Below are positions 32,715 to 40,956 of a DNA stretch of 64,000 nucleotides, in pieces. The position numbers and the translations under genes are program-made. The notes beneath the pieces are model-generated. The model had not been told where the DNA came from. It worked only from the letters and a program-made list of their open reading frames with translations, and ran no database searches. The DNA is from [Flavobacterium] thermophilum. GTDB lineage: Bacteria > Bacillota > Bacilli > Bacillales > Anoxybacillaceae. Position 1 is the first letter of the stretch; every line of letters starts with the position of its first letter. The stretch is taken from assembly GCA_900450595.1 (NCBI GenBank), contig UGGS01000001.1, positions 930,001 through 994,000 on the forward strand, read 5' to 3'.

Positions 32715-33689
32715 TTGGCCAAGCGCTATGAAAACTTAGACGGCGTCTCGACGCACAAAACATGGGCCGATTTCCGCCGCTGGCAGCGGGAGCGGAAACA
32801 AAAACAAAAAGATTTGTCCTACGTCGTGCCGCATGTTTCACCGCCTCAATACGAGCGGCTTCAGAAGCCGAACGGACGGCCGCAGCTCTGCTGGGTCGGC
32901 CATTCGACCTTTGTCGTTCAACTTCATGGCATCACCATCGTCACCGATCCCGTCTGGGCGAATTGGATGGGCGCGGCCAAACGCTTGACGGCTCCTGGTG
33001 TTCCGCTTGACAAGATGCCGCCCGTGGACGTTGTGCTCATTTCCCACGGCCACTATGACCATTTGCATTTCGGCAGCCTCCGCCGTTTGCACGGTGACCC
33101 GCACATATTCGTGCCCGAGGGGCTCGGCCGCTTGTTCCGCCGCCGCGGCTATCGCCGTGTCACCGAACTGTCATGGTGGGAAACGGCCTCCTTTCACGGC
33201 GTATCGCTCACATTTGTTCCCGCCCAACATTGGACGCGGCGAACGCTTTGGGATACGAATACGTCGCACTGGGGCGGGTGGGTCATTGAAGCGGACGACG
33301 CACCGACGGTTTATTTTGCTGGCGACAGCGGCTATTTCCGCGGCTTTCGCGACATCGGCGAGCGGTTTTCGGTCGACTATGCCCTCCTGCCGATCGGCGC
33401 GTATGAGCCGGAATGGTTTATGGGACCGCAGCACACGACGCCGGAAGAGGCGGTGCAGGCATTCCTTGACTGCCGCGCCCGTCTGTTTGTCCCGATGCAT
33501 TACGGGGCGTTCCGCCTCGCCGACGATACGCCGAAAGAAGCACTCGACCGCCTACGGGCCGAGTGGCGGCGGCGCGGGTTGGAAGAGGAGCGCTTGCTTT
33601 GCTTGAAGCTCGGCGAGGTGATCGATGCCGCCCAACTAGCCGCAAGCGGGGGATGCAGACGTGCTGAATTGGGCGGAAACAAGCCATAA
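32715..33689 (+). CDS. MBL-fold metallo-hydrolase, NAPE-PLD-like
   Basis: 324 residues from a TTG start with GGAGTGAG upstream. Metallo-beta-lactamase motifs are present: LCWVGHSTFVVQLHGITIVTDPV, VVLISHGHYDHLHFGS (HxHxDH), VPAQHWTRRTLWDTN, VYFAGDSGYFRGFRDIG and VPMHYGAFRLADDTPKEA. The order and WVGHSTF start are those of the N-acyl-phosphatidylethanolamine phospholipase D/UlaG-like group. It is cytoplasmic; the substrate is unknown. It ends 56 bases before the convergent fruA. Confidence 0.9.
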   Translation: MAKRYENLDGVSTHKTWADFRRWQRERKQKQKDLSYVVPHVSPPQYERLQKPNGRPQLCWVGHSTFVVQLHGITIVTDPVWANWMGAAKRLTAPGVPLDKMPPVDVVLISHGHYDHLHFGSLRRLHGDPHIFVPEGLGRLFRRRGYRRVTELSWWETASFHGVSLTFVPAQHWTRRTLWDTNTSHWGGWVIEADDAPTVYFAGDSGYFRGFRDIGERFSVDYALLPIGAYEPEWFMGPQHTTPEEAVQAFLDCRARLFVPMHYGAFRLADDTPKEALDRLRAEWRRRGLEEERLLCLKLGEVIDAAQLAASGGCRRAELGGNKP

Positions 33690-33707
33690 AACCCGCCGCT
33701 CCGACAG

Positions 33708-33745
33708 GCAAAAAGCGCTCCGCTGCCCGCGGAACGCTTTTTCTC
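33708..33745. terminator. Bidirectional terminator between MBL-fold gene and fruA
   Basis: AAAAAGCG and TCCGC pair with GCGGA and CGCTTTTT in an interrupted stem; A runs and T runs on both sides make it usable in both directions for two convergent genes. Confidence 0.75.
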
Positions 33746-35617
33746 TTATTCTTTCACTTCTTTTTTCCACAGCCCGACCATCAGTGCCGTGACGATGGAG
33801 CCGATCAAAATGGCAAGGATGTAAAGCCATGCGCTTCCTTTGACGATCGGGATGACGAAAATGCCGCCGTGCGGCGCCGGAAGTCCGATGCCAAACAGCA
33901 TCGTCAGCGCCCCGGCTACAGCTGAGCCGACGATAATCGACGGAATGACCCGCACCGGATCGGCCGCCGCAAACGGAATCGCCCCTTCCGTGATGAACGA
34001 AGCCCCCATAATATAGCACGTTTTGCCGGCCTCGCGCTCGGCTTTCGTAAACTTCTTCTTGAAGAATGTCGTCGCCAGTGCCAATCCGAGCGGCGGCACC
34101 ATCCCGCCGGCCATAATGGCCGCATGCGGCGCATAGTTGCCGGCGTCGATCATGGCGATTCCGAACGTAAACGCTGCTTTGTTAATCGGACCGCCCATAT
34201 CGACTGCCATCATGCCGCCTAACACCACGCCAAGCAGCACTAAGTTCGCCGTTCCCATACCTTCGAGCCAATGTTTCAACCCTTCATTCAGCGCTTTCAC
34301 CGGATCGATGACAATATACATCATAATCATGCCAGTCAGGAAAATGCCGAACAGCGGATACAACAGCACCGGTTTAATGCCTTCTAACGACTGCGGCAGG
34401 CGGCTGAACAGTTTCCGTAATCCGACGACCAAATACCCGGCTAGGAAACCAGCAATCAATCCGCCGAGGAAACCAGCGCCGCCGTTGGCCGCCATAAAGC
34501 CGCCGACCATCCCCGGCGCAAATCCCGGCCGGTCAGCGATGCTCATCGCGATAAACGCGGCAAGCACGGGAATCATTAAGGCGAACGCATTGCCGCCGCC
34601 GATATCCATCAACGCTTTGGCAAACGGATGGTACGACGGGTCGTTGGGGTCGAACGCTTTAATGCCGAAAGTGAAGGAAAGCGCGATCAAAATCCCGCCG
34701 CCGACAACGAACGGAAGCATATTCGAAACACCGTTCATCAAATGTTTGTAAAAACCGGTGCGCGGCTTCACCGCTCCCGCGCTGCCTCGCGCCGTGCTGC
34801 TCGCCCGATAAATCGGTGCATCTTGGCGCAGCGCCTGCTCGATGAGCTTCTCCGGCTCGCGGATCGCACGGGCGACTGGCACTTGAATGACGTGTTTGCC
34901 GTTGAAGCGGTCCATTTCGACTTGTTTATCGGCCGCGACAATGATCGCCGTTGCCTCTTCAATCTCCTGCGCCGTCAGAGCGTTTTTCACTCCATCGGAG
35001 CCGTTTGTCTCGACTTTGATCGTCACGCCCATTTCCGCCGCTTTCGCCTTCAGCGCATCGGCAGCCATATACGTATGGGCAATCCCGGTCGGGCAAGCGG
35101 TAACGGCGAGCACTTTCCGCCCACCGCCAGTCGGTGCGGCCTGCGACGACGGCGCTTCCTCTTCGCTCTCTTTTGCCGCCAGCAAACGAACGACTTCCTC
35201 TTCGCTTGAAGCGTTTTCAAGCTCGGCGCGGAACGATGCATCCATCAGCATCGAAGACAATCGGGCCAACGCTTGCAAATGCGTCTGCTCCCCTCCTTCT
35301 GGCGCGGCGATCATGAAAAACAAATGGCTTGGCTTGCCATCGAGCGACTCATAATCAATGCCTTCCACGGAACGGCCGAACGCCACGGCCGGGCGCTTGA
35401 CCGCCGCCGTTTTGGCGTGCGGAATGGCGATGCCATCCCCGACGCCGGTCGTGCTTTGTTGTTCGCGCGCCCAAATCGCTCGTTTGAACGCCTCCACATC
35501 GCTGACCGCCCCCGCCTCGGCGAGTTTCGCGGCCAATTCATCAATCACTTCGCTCTTTGTCTTCGCCTGAAGCTCAAGAATGACCGTTTCTTTTGTCAAC
35601 AAATCGGTGATTTTCAT
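33746..35617 (-). CDS. fruA: Fructose-specific PTS enzyme IIABC
   Basis: 623 residues, order IIA-IIB-IIC. IIA (1-150) has the phosphorylated His in GVGDGIAIPHAKTAAV. IIB (about 168-265) has the Cys motif VTACPTGIAHTYMAADAL. IIC (about 290-620) carries multiple membrane segments (MLPFVVGGGILIALSFTFGIKAFDPNDPSYHPFAKALMDIGG) and the GxMxxVDMGGP substrate region. It imports fructose as fructose-1-phosphate. It begins 25 bases downstream of fruK and is the last gene of fruR-fruK-fruA. Confidence 0.97.
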   Translation of the reverse strand: MKITDLLTKETVILELQAKTKSEVIDELAAKLAEAGAVSDVEAFKRAIWAREQQSTTGVGDGIAIPHAKTAAVKRPAVAFGRSVEGIDYESLDGKPSHLFFMIAAPEGGEQTHLQALARLSSMLMDASFRAELENASSEEEVVRLLAAKESEEEAPSSQAAPTGGGRKVLAVTACPTGIAHTYMAADALKAKAAEMGVTIKVETNGSDGVKNALTAQEIEEATAIIVAADKQVEMDRFNGKHVIQVPVARAIREPEKLIEQALRQDAPIYRASSTARGSAGAVKPRTGFYKHLMNGVSNMLPFVVGGGILIALSFTFGIKAFDPNDPSYHPFAKALMDIGGGNAFALMIPVLAAFIAMSIADRPGFAPGMVGGFMAANGGAGFLGGLIAGFLAGYLVVGLRKLFSRLPQSLEGIKPVLLYPLFGIFLTGMIMMYIVIDPVKALNEGLKHWLEGMGTANLVLLGVVLGGMMAVDMGGPINKAAFTFGIAMIDAGNYAPHAAIMAGGMVPPLGLALATTFFKKKFTKAEREAGKTCYIMGASFITEGAIPFAAADPVRVIPSIIVGSAVAGALTMLFGIGLPAPHGGIFVIPIVKGSAWLYILAILIGSIVTALMVGLWKKEVKE

Positions 35618-35642
35618 TTGTGTGATCCCCCTTTATTTCCGC

Positions 35643-36554
35643 TTATAAACGCACGACGCGAACGCGGCCGACGAGTGTTTCCACTTCCTCTTTCGTGCAC
35701 AAGTCTTCGGAAAACGCCGTTGCGCTTCCGGCCGCTACGCTGTAGGCGAACGCTTCCGCGATCGGTTTTCCGCCCGCATAGGCGGCTAAAAAGCCCGCAA
35801 CCATCGAATCGCCCGCCCCAACTGAATTTTTCACCGTTCCTTTAGGCGCCTCAGCAAACAGCGTTGCTTCCCGGCCGAAGTAAAACGCCCCCGCGCCGCC
35901 CATCGAGACGATGAGATGCTCTACTCCTCTTTCAACCAACCGGCGGCCATAGAGGATGATGTCTTCTTTCGTCAGCGCAGAGACGCCAAACAGCTCAGCA
36001 AGCTCATGATGGTTCGGCTTAGCCAAAAACGGCCGGCAGGCGAGCAGCCTCTCGAGCGCCGGACCGCTCGTGTCAACAACAAGGCGAACGCGCCGCTTCA
36101 CCGCCCGAGCCGCCAATCGCTCGTACATGTCCGCCGACAGCGACGTCGGCGCGCTTCCAGCGAGAACAAGCACATCGCCAGCTGAAAGCGCTCCGATTTT
36201 CGCGATCAATTGCGTTGCATTGTCATCGGCAATCATCGGGCCTTCACCGTTAATTTCCGTCTCCCGCCCCGCTTTCAGTTTGACGTTAATGCGCGTTTGC
36301 CCTGGGACATGAACAAAATCGCAGGCAATGCCTTCTTTCCGAAGTTCGCTTTCAATGTACCCGCCGGTAAATCCGCCGATGAACCCAAGCGCCGTGCTGT
36401 CCACACCCAAGCGCTTCAACACACGCGACACGTTAATCCCTTTCCCGCCCGGGAATGTCAACGTTTTCATCGCACGGTTCAATTCCCCGACACGCAATTC
36501 ATCAACATGAACCACATAGTCAACCGATGGATTTAACGTACATGTATAAATCAT
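35643..36554 (-). CDS. fruK: 1-phosphofructokinase
   Basis: 303 residues starting MIYTCTLNPSVDYVVHVDEL, with the PfkB signature 1 FPGGKGINVSRVLKRLG and signature 2 GTVKNSVGAGDSMVAGFLAAYA including the catalytic Asp. It phosphorylates fructose-1-phosphate to fructose-1,6-bisphosphate. The ATG overlaps the fruR stop codon in ATGA, which fixes the start over a longer in-frame ORF and shows tight coupling. Confidence 0.97.
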   Translation of the reverse strand: MIYTCTLNPSVDYVVHVDELRVGELNRAMKTLTFPGGKGINVSRVLKRLGVDSTALGFIGGFTGGYIESELRKEGIACDFVHVPGQTRINVKLKAGRETEINGEGPMIADDNATQLIAKIGALSAGDVLVLAGSAPTSLSADMYERLAARAVKRRVRLVVDTSGPALERLLACRPFLAKPNHHELAELFGVSALTKEDIILYGRRLVERGVEHLIVSMGGAGAFYFGREATLFAEAPKGTVKNSVGAGDSMVAGFLAAYAGGKPIAEAFAYSVAAGSATAFSEDLCTKEEVETLVGRVRVVRL

Positions 36555-37303
36555 AGGGCGACAACCTCTACTGTTGTTTTTGCTTTGTATCGTTCTTGCC
36601 ACTCTTCATCCAACTCATCCGTAATTAATACAGCCTCATGCAAATCGGCGATTTTGGCGAACGCGCTTTCATTCAACTTCGAATGATCCGCAAGCACATA
36701 CGCGCGTTGCGCCAGCTGCATGGCCGTATATTTGACGAGCGCCTCTTCCGGATCCGGCGTCGTATAACCATAGTCGTAATGAACACCGTTCGCGCCGATG
36801 AAACATTGATCAAAGCGGTACTGCCGCAGCGACTCGATGGCGCCGCGCCCGATCAACGCCTTCGTTTTCGGCTTGATCATGCCGCCGATCAAATACGTCG
36901 CCACATTGTGCTCAAGCAGCCGCTCGACATGCATCACGCCGTTCGTCACCACAATGACCTCTTTGCCAGCCAAATGCGGAATCATTTCCCACGTTGTCGT
37001 TCCCGCATCCAAATAGATGCAGTTTCCTTTTTGCACCAAGCTGGCCGCATAGGCGGCGATCCGCCGCTTTTCTTCGATATATTTCAGCGATTTTTCCGAC
37101 ACGCTTAACTCTTCACGTTTTTGCTGCAACAACGCCGCTCCGCCGTGCACGCGGCGCAGTTTCTTTTCGGTCTCAAGCTGCGTCAAATCACGGCGAATCG
37201 TCGACTCGGACGAACCGGTCGCCTCTACGAGCTCTTGCAGCTTGACAACTCCTTTTTGCGCCAAAAGTTCCAAAATGAGGCGGTGGCGCTCTTCGGTCAA
37301 CAC
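36551..37303 (-). CDS. fruR: DeoR-family regulator of the fructose operon
   Basis: 250 residues. A GTG start gives MLTEERHRLILELLAQ, as in Bacillus FruR, with GGGAGGTGGG six bases upstream. The helix-turn-helix VKLQELVEATGSSESTIRRDLTQLETEKKLRRVHGGA is followed by the DeoR sensor domain (YLDAGTTTWEMIPHLAG, TNGV, LIGG, FIGANG). It is expected to sense fructose-1-phosphate. First gene of the operon, so it controls its own expression; four phased repeats lie upstream at 37380-37436. Confidence 0.93.
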   Translation of the reverse strand: MLTEERHRLILELLAQKGVVKLQELVEATGSSESTIRRDLTQLETEKKLRRVHGGAALLQQKREELSVSEKSLKYIEEKRRIAAYAASLVQKGNCIYLDAGTTTWEMIPHLAGKEVIVVTNGVMHVERLLEHNVATYLIGGMIKPKTKALIGRGAIESLRQYRFDQCFIGANGVHYDYGYTTPDPEEALVKYTAMQLAQRAYVLADHSKLNESAFAKIADLHEAVLITDELDEEWQERYKAKTTVEVVAL

Positions 37304-37343
37304 GTTCCCACCTCCCATGATGAGCAATATCGCTTGTACCCTT

Positions 37344-37372
37344 ATCATAAGCGAAAGCAAAGAAAAAATCAA
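37344..37372 (-). promoter_or_regulatory. fruRKA promoter (-35 TTGATT, -10 TATGAT)
   Basis: On the minus strand TTGATT (37367-37372) and TATGAT (37344-37349) are separated by exactly 17 bases. Predicted start about 37337, 34 bases upstream of the fruR GTG. Confidence 0.65.
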
Positions 37373-37379
37373 TCAAAAA

Positions 37380-37436
37380 CATTCATTTTCTATCAATATC
37401 ATTCAATAAATAAGAAAAACCATTCAAAAACATTCA
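37380..37436 (-). promoter_or_regulatory. Four helically phased TGAATG repeats, putative FruR operator
   Basis: TGAATG occurs on the minus strand at plus-strand positions 37380-37385, 37400-37405, 37421-37426 and 37431-37436. Spacings of 20, 21 and 10 bases place all copies on the same face of the helix, just upstream of the -35 box. Confidence 0.6.
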
Positions 37437-37448
37437 AAACCAAAATAA

Positions 37449-37577
37449 AAAGGGGGTGTCCCAAAACGATCGGGATACCCCCTTTCACCTCTATATATAC
37501 GCATCGATCTCTTCTTCCGCACTATATTTTGTGCCTACCTTGAAGGCAGACAGCCTTTTGGGTCAGCCCCCCTTCTG
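37449..37577. repeat. Small inverted-repeat element, also carrying a terminator
   Basis: AAGGGGGTGTCCCAAAA (left, from 37450) is matched in inverse by TTTTGGGTCAGCCCCCCTT (right, to 37574), about 15 of 18 positions. The repeat type GGGGSTGWCCCAAAA resembles ends of known insertion sequences; the 85-bp interior has no frame. Within the left end, GGGGGTATCCC/GGGACACCCCC plus TTTTTA forms a minus-strand terminator for the GGDEF/HD-GYP gene. Confidence 0.6.
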
Positions 37578-37581
37578 TCGC

Positions 37582-39408
37582 TTAATTCAATTGCTCCATC
37601 TCGGCAAGCGGCAAATAATGCTCGCGCACAAACGCGACAAACTTCGCCGCATAGACCGGATCAAACTGCGTCCCAGCGCAACGCTCGATTTCCTCAAGCG
37701 CCTCTTCAAACGTTTTCGTCGGCTGGTACGGCCGCTCGGTCGTCATGGCGTCAAATGAGTCGATAATACACAAAATGCGGGCCAATTTCGGGATTTCTTC
37801 CCCCTTCAGCCCGTACGGATACCCTTTTCCATCATATCGTTCGTGATGCAGCTCGACAAGCGGAAGCAAATCATCAAACCGCTTCTCCGCCGCCACAATC
37901 TCGCGTCCCCACGTTACGTGCTTTTTAATGATCTCCCATTCATGCTTCTCCAACTTTCCCCGCTTATTTAAAATATCGCGTGGCACTTCAATTTTGCCAA
38001 TGTCATGGATGAGCGCCCCTAAAATGAGCGTCTGCCGTTCATGGTCGGTCAACTCATCAAGACGACTGCCAAACTCCAACGCATATTTAAACACTCGTTT
38101 GCTATGGCGGTATGTATAGACGTCTTTTGAAAGAAAAAACTTCACTTGCTGCTCGAGCGCTTCCAAGTCTTGTTTAAACTTAATTTCATCCAAGCACATA
38201 TTATGTTTATCATACAACTGAACGTTGTTTTTCCCTTGCGCCTTCGCGTAATAAAGCGCCTGATCGGCGCGGTGGATGAGCTCATCGCTTTCATGCATAT
38301 CTTTTTCCATCTCGGCGATGCCGCACGAAAACGACAGGCAACGATACGGAATATGCTCGACGCCGTCAAAATATGTATCGTTCACTTCTTTGCGCAACCG
38401 GTTTAAAAACGCGTACGCGTCTTCTTTCGTCGTGTTGGGCATTAAAATGGCAAACTCTTCGCCGCCATAGCGGGCGACCGTGAAGTTCGTCCCTTCCACC
38501 GCTTTTTGCAGCAGCTTCCCAAAAAAAGCCAACAAACGATCTCCTTGCAAATGCCCGTTCCGGTCATTGTATTTTTTAAAATCGTCCAAATCCAGAAATG
38601 CCAAGGTCAACGGCTGTTTCAACAGCTTGCAGTCGGAAAACTGCTCCTTGAGCGTTTCTTTGAAAAAACCGTGGTTGTATAGGCCGGTGAGGTGGTCTTT
38701 GTTGGCGCGGTTGGAGACTAGTTGGTATAATTGCAAAAATTTTTTAAAGATAAAAGATAACAATGTCACTAAAATAATCAGTAAGAATAGCCCAAAGTAT
38801 TTTGCTTCCCATAACAAAATAGCTAAAACTAATGAAAGTAATAGAGTAATAGAATAGCTGACACATGCCTCTTTTAAAATTCCTAGTTCTAGGGCCCCTT
38901 TAAAGATTTGACCCACGCAGAGAAAGAAAAGCAATATCAAAATAACATTAATCCCGAAATAAACCAGTAAACTAACTAAATAAGGCAGGAGATTGTAGTA
39001 ATTTATCTTTCCAATTTCTCCGTGGAAAAACAAAAAGGAATAATAGGCACCTGATATCATCAAACAATACATTGAAAAATTAAATAAATGTCTCCAAAAA
39101 GACATTTTTCGTCTGTAAAACAGTTCCACAACACTATAAATAAACAAAACTTTCAGAGTAAAACTAATGCCATATAAAAATAAAATAGCAAGATAAATAG
39201 ATGAGTCCATTGAGAAAGAATTAGCTTTAGGAGGTAAACTAATCGGAAAAAAATTCAACAAAATAATGGAACCAACTAACATATAAATTAAAACCCAATC
39301 CCAAAGGGATTGAGCAAAGAAATCAAGATTAATCCAAAAGCTGGACAAACCTAAAAATGAAATTATGATAATATAAATTTTTTCTGTTTCTTTAAAATTC
39401 AACGCCAT
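37582..39408 (-). CDS. Membrane GGDEF + HD-GYP cyclic-di-GMP protein
   Basis: 608 residues. Residues 1-220 hold about seven hydrophobic segments with no recognised sensor family. A GGDEF domain follows: DHLTGLYNHGFFKETL, FLDLDDFKKYNDRNGHLQGDRLL and VARYGGEEFAILMP (GGEEF, about residue 311), so cyclase activity is possible; the RxxD inhibitory site is absent. The HD-GYP domain (from about 430) has LGALIHDIGKIEVPRDILNKRGKL and LVELHHERYDGKGYPYGLKGEEIP, with metal ligands complete. A single protein could make and break c-di-GMP. Codons for residues 1-229 are strikingly AT-rich compared with the rest, suggesting a swapped sensor half. Lies in a probable operon with a DUF5317 gene. Confidence 0.92.
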   Translation of the reverse strand: MALNFKETEKIYIIIISFLGLSSFWINLDFFAQSLWDWVLIYMLVGSIILLNFFPISLPPKANSFSMDSSIYLAILFLYGISFTLKVLFIYSVVELFYRRKMSFWRHLFNFSMYCLMISGAYYSFLFFHGEIGKINYYNLLPYLVSLLVYFGINVILILLFFLCVGQIFKGALELGILKEACVSYSITLLLSLVLAILLWEAKYFGLFLLIILVTLLSFIFKKFLQLYQLVSNRANKDHLTGLYNHGFFKETLKEQFSDCKLLKQPLTLAFLDLDDFKKYNDRNGHLQGDRLLAFFGKLLQKAVEGTNFTVARYGGEEFAILMPNTTKEDAYAFLNRLRKEVNDTYFDGVEHIPYRCLSFSCGIAEMEKDMHESDELIHRADQALYYAKAQGKNNVQLYDKHNMCLDEIKFKQDLEALEQQVKFFLSKDVYTYRHSKRVFKYALEFGSRLDELTDHERQTLILGALIHDIGKIEVPRDILNKRGKLEKHEWEIIKKHVTWGREIVAAEKRFDDLLPLVELHHERYDGKGYPYGLKGEEIPKLARILCIIDSFDAMTTERPYQPTKTFEEALEEIERCAGTQFDPVYAAKFVAFVREHYLPLAEMEQLN

Positions 39409-39532
39409 ATATAACCACTCTCATGTGAATAAAATTCGATTAATAAGACTAAAAAGAGACGCAATACATGAAATCATTTTCTTAATCAAGTGTTGAAAAC
39501 ATCTTGAATCAAATCTTGCAGAAAAGCCACAA

Positions 39533-39625
39533 CTATTCAATCAGTCTAAATCCAGAAGTCAATGCCACAATCACCGAACCAAGGATGAACAAATTGATCA
39601 ATACTTGTTTTACTTTGAATTTCAT
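39533..39625 (-). CDS. 30-residue hydrophobic microprotein
   Basis: The frame reads MKFKVKQVLINLFILG then SVIVALTSGFRLIE, ending at TAG. AAAAGGAC lies before the ATG and a G-rich run further upstream. The basic N-terminus (three Lys) followed by a single hydrophobic segment of about 18 residues suggests a membrane peptide or a small signal peptide. It sits 24 bases after the DUF5317 gene and 124 bases before the GGDEF/HD-GYP gene on the same strand. No family recognised; acceptance rests on ribosome site, charge pattern and context. Confidence 0.55.
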   Translation of the reverse strand: MKFKVKQVLINLFILGSVIVALTSGFRLIE

Positions 39626-39649
39626 GTCCTTTTCCCCCTAAAAATTAGT

Positions 39650-40246
39650 TTATTGATTCGCAGGAGCGGCCGTTGTTTCTTTCTCAGCATCGTCTGCCCC
39701 ATGGCGCGGTGCACTGAGCATCAGATGCTGGATGAACAAGAACGCCCCTACGTTCATCACAACGTCGCCGATGCTGATGACTTGTTGGCGCGGGTACGGC
39801 GGAGACAGCGGGATGATGTCGCCAAGAAACGGCAGAAGCGTATCCGATGTGATCGCCTGGTGCTTGCCGTACAGACCGGCTTTTAACGCTTCGATGTATT
39901 CGCGGCCGAGAAATTGGGCGGCTTCGATCGAGACCGGCATCCGTCCGCCGTTTACGGCCATGACGATAAAGTTAAGCAAGACGCCGGCGAAGATGACCGG
40001 AAACCCTGGCTGATGGCGGTTGAGCCATAAAAACGCGAGCCCGGTGATGTAGACGAGGAGAAAAATGCCGTTGCTCATGCTCGAGATCCACGCGACCCGC
40101 TCTTGCAGGAAAAAGACCACAAACTGCACCGCCAATAAGATCGGGAACAGCCAACCGAAGCGCAATTTCATGTTGGCCAACCCTTTCAGGCTTCCGCCGC
40201 GAAACCAGCCGATCAGCAGCGACAAAATGATTCCATCGTAAACCAT
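39650..40246 (-). CDS. DUF5317 membrane protein
   Basis: 198 residues with about five hydrophobic segments. The signature LNFIVMAVNGGRMPVSIEAAQFLG and SDTLLPFLGDIIPLSPPYPRQQVISIGDVVMNVGAFLFIQHLM is that of DUF5317, a family of Bacillota and other bacteria often found beside HD-GYP or GGDEF genes. The function is unknown. The ATG has AAGGGGAC upstream. It is the first gene of the group leading to the c-di-GMP protein; the AT-rich stretch 40247-40560 upstream shows nothing more definite than promoter-like sequence. Confidence 0.85.
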   Translation of the reverse strand: MVYDGIILSLLIGWFRGGSLKGLANMKLRFGWLFPILLAVQFVVFFLQERVAWISSMSNGIFLLVYITGLAFLWLNRHQPGFPVIFAGVLLNFIVMAVNGGRMPVSIEAAQFLGREYIEALKAGLYGKHQAITSDTLLPFLGDIIPLSPPYPRQQVISIGDVVMNVGAFLFIQHLMLSAPRHGADDAEKETTAAPANQ

Positions 40247-40604
40247 AATGCTGTCCCCTTGATAAACAGAATTTTCTCTTTTTTCTAAACTACTGTCCTC
40301 ACTTCTATTTTTACCGTTTTTTTCATTCTATGTAAATAGTCCGTTCGTCCTAACTACAAACAAATTTTGATGAATATCGTTTCCTTCTTTTCATTTTCGC
40401 CATTCTTCGAAACAAGAAACGACAAAAACAGCGGTAGGTATATCCATTGAATAGTGACAAAGAACCTACCCTCAATGGAATGATCCCCCGACTGCAAATG
40501 CAGCATGCGTTTTTCTCGTTGAAAGACAAAAAGCCCTTTTTTATTATTCCGTATTGCTTTTCGGAAGATCATTGTTATAATTGTTTATACAGTAATAATT
40601 TTAT

Positions 40605-40627
40605 GGATAAAAACGTCCTTTTTGTCC
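40605..40627 (+). promoter_or_regulatory. Palindromic operator candidate of the AbrB/Doc module
   Basis: GGATAAAAA and TTTTTGTCC form an inverted repeat (8 of 9 positions) around CGTCC, 27 bases before the antitoxin start and just after promoter-like TTGTTA/TAATAA sequence. Such a site would suit autoregulation by the antitoxin. Confidence 0.5.
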
Positions 40628-40654
40628 ATATTATGGAAAGGAGATGAAAAAGAA

Positions 40655-40936
40655 ATGGACGCGGAAATGTTGGGAAGCAAGGATGACAAAACGTATACAC
40701 GTCGGATTAGCCAAGTCGGGAATAGTTTGTCCGTTAGCATCCCGAAAGATTTAGCCACGATGCTAAACCTAAATAAAGGCGATGAAATCGAAATATATTA
40801 CGACAAGGAACGAGGGGAAATCGTGATGAAACGCGCAAACCGAATTCCAAAAGGAGTCCGTCCTGAAGTCGCGATGGCGATGAACCGCGCGATCTCCAAA
40901 TATGACGAAGCGCTGCGCAACTTGAAATATAGATAA
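40655..40936 (+). CDS. AbrB/MazE-type antitoxin
   Basis: 93 residues. The ATG follows AAAGGAGATG; an earlier in-frame codon is unsupported. The swapped-hairpin AbrB DNA-binding domain is TYTRRISQVGNSLSVSIPKDLATMLNLNKGDEIEIYYDKERGEIVMKRA. The C-terminal tail KGVRPEVAMAMNRAISKYDEALRNLKYR is likely to block the Doc active site. It precedes the toxin gene by 20 bases. Codon use is more AT-rich than neighbours, consistent with transfer. Confidence 0.9.
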   Translation: MDAEMLGSKDDKTYTRRISQVGNSLSVSIPKDLATMLNLNKGDEIEIYYDKERGEIVMKRANRIPKGVRPEVAMAMNRAISKYDEALRNLKYR

Positions 40937-40956
40937 AGGAGCAGCTGGAGGAAAAC

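Noticed and set aside
37380..37436. CRISPR-like array upstream of fruR
   Set aside because: The repeats are six bases long and the spacers are 4-15 bases; helical phasing suggests an operator.
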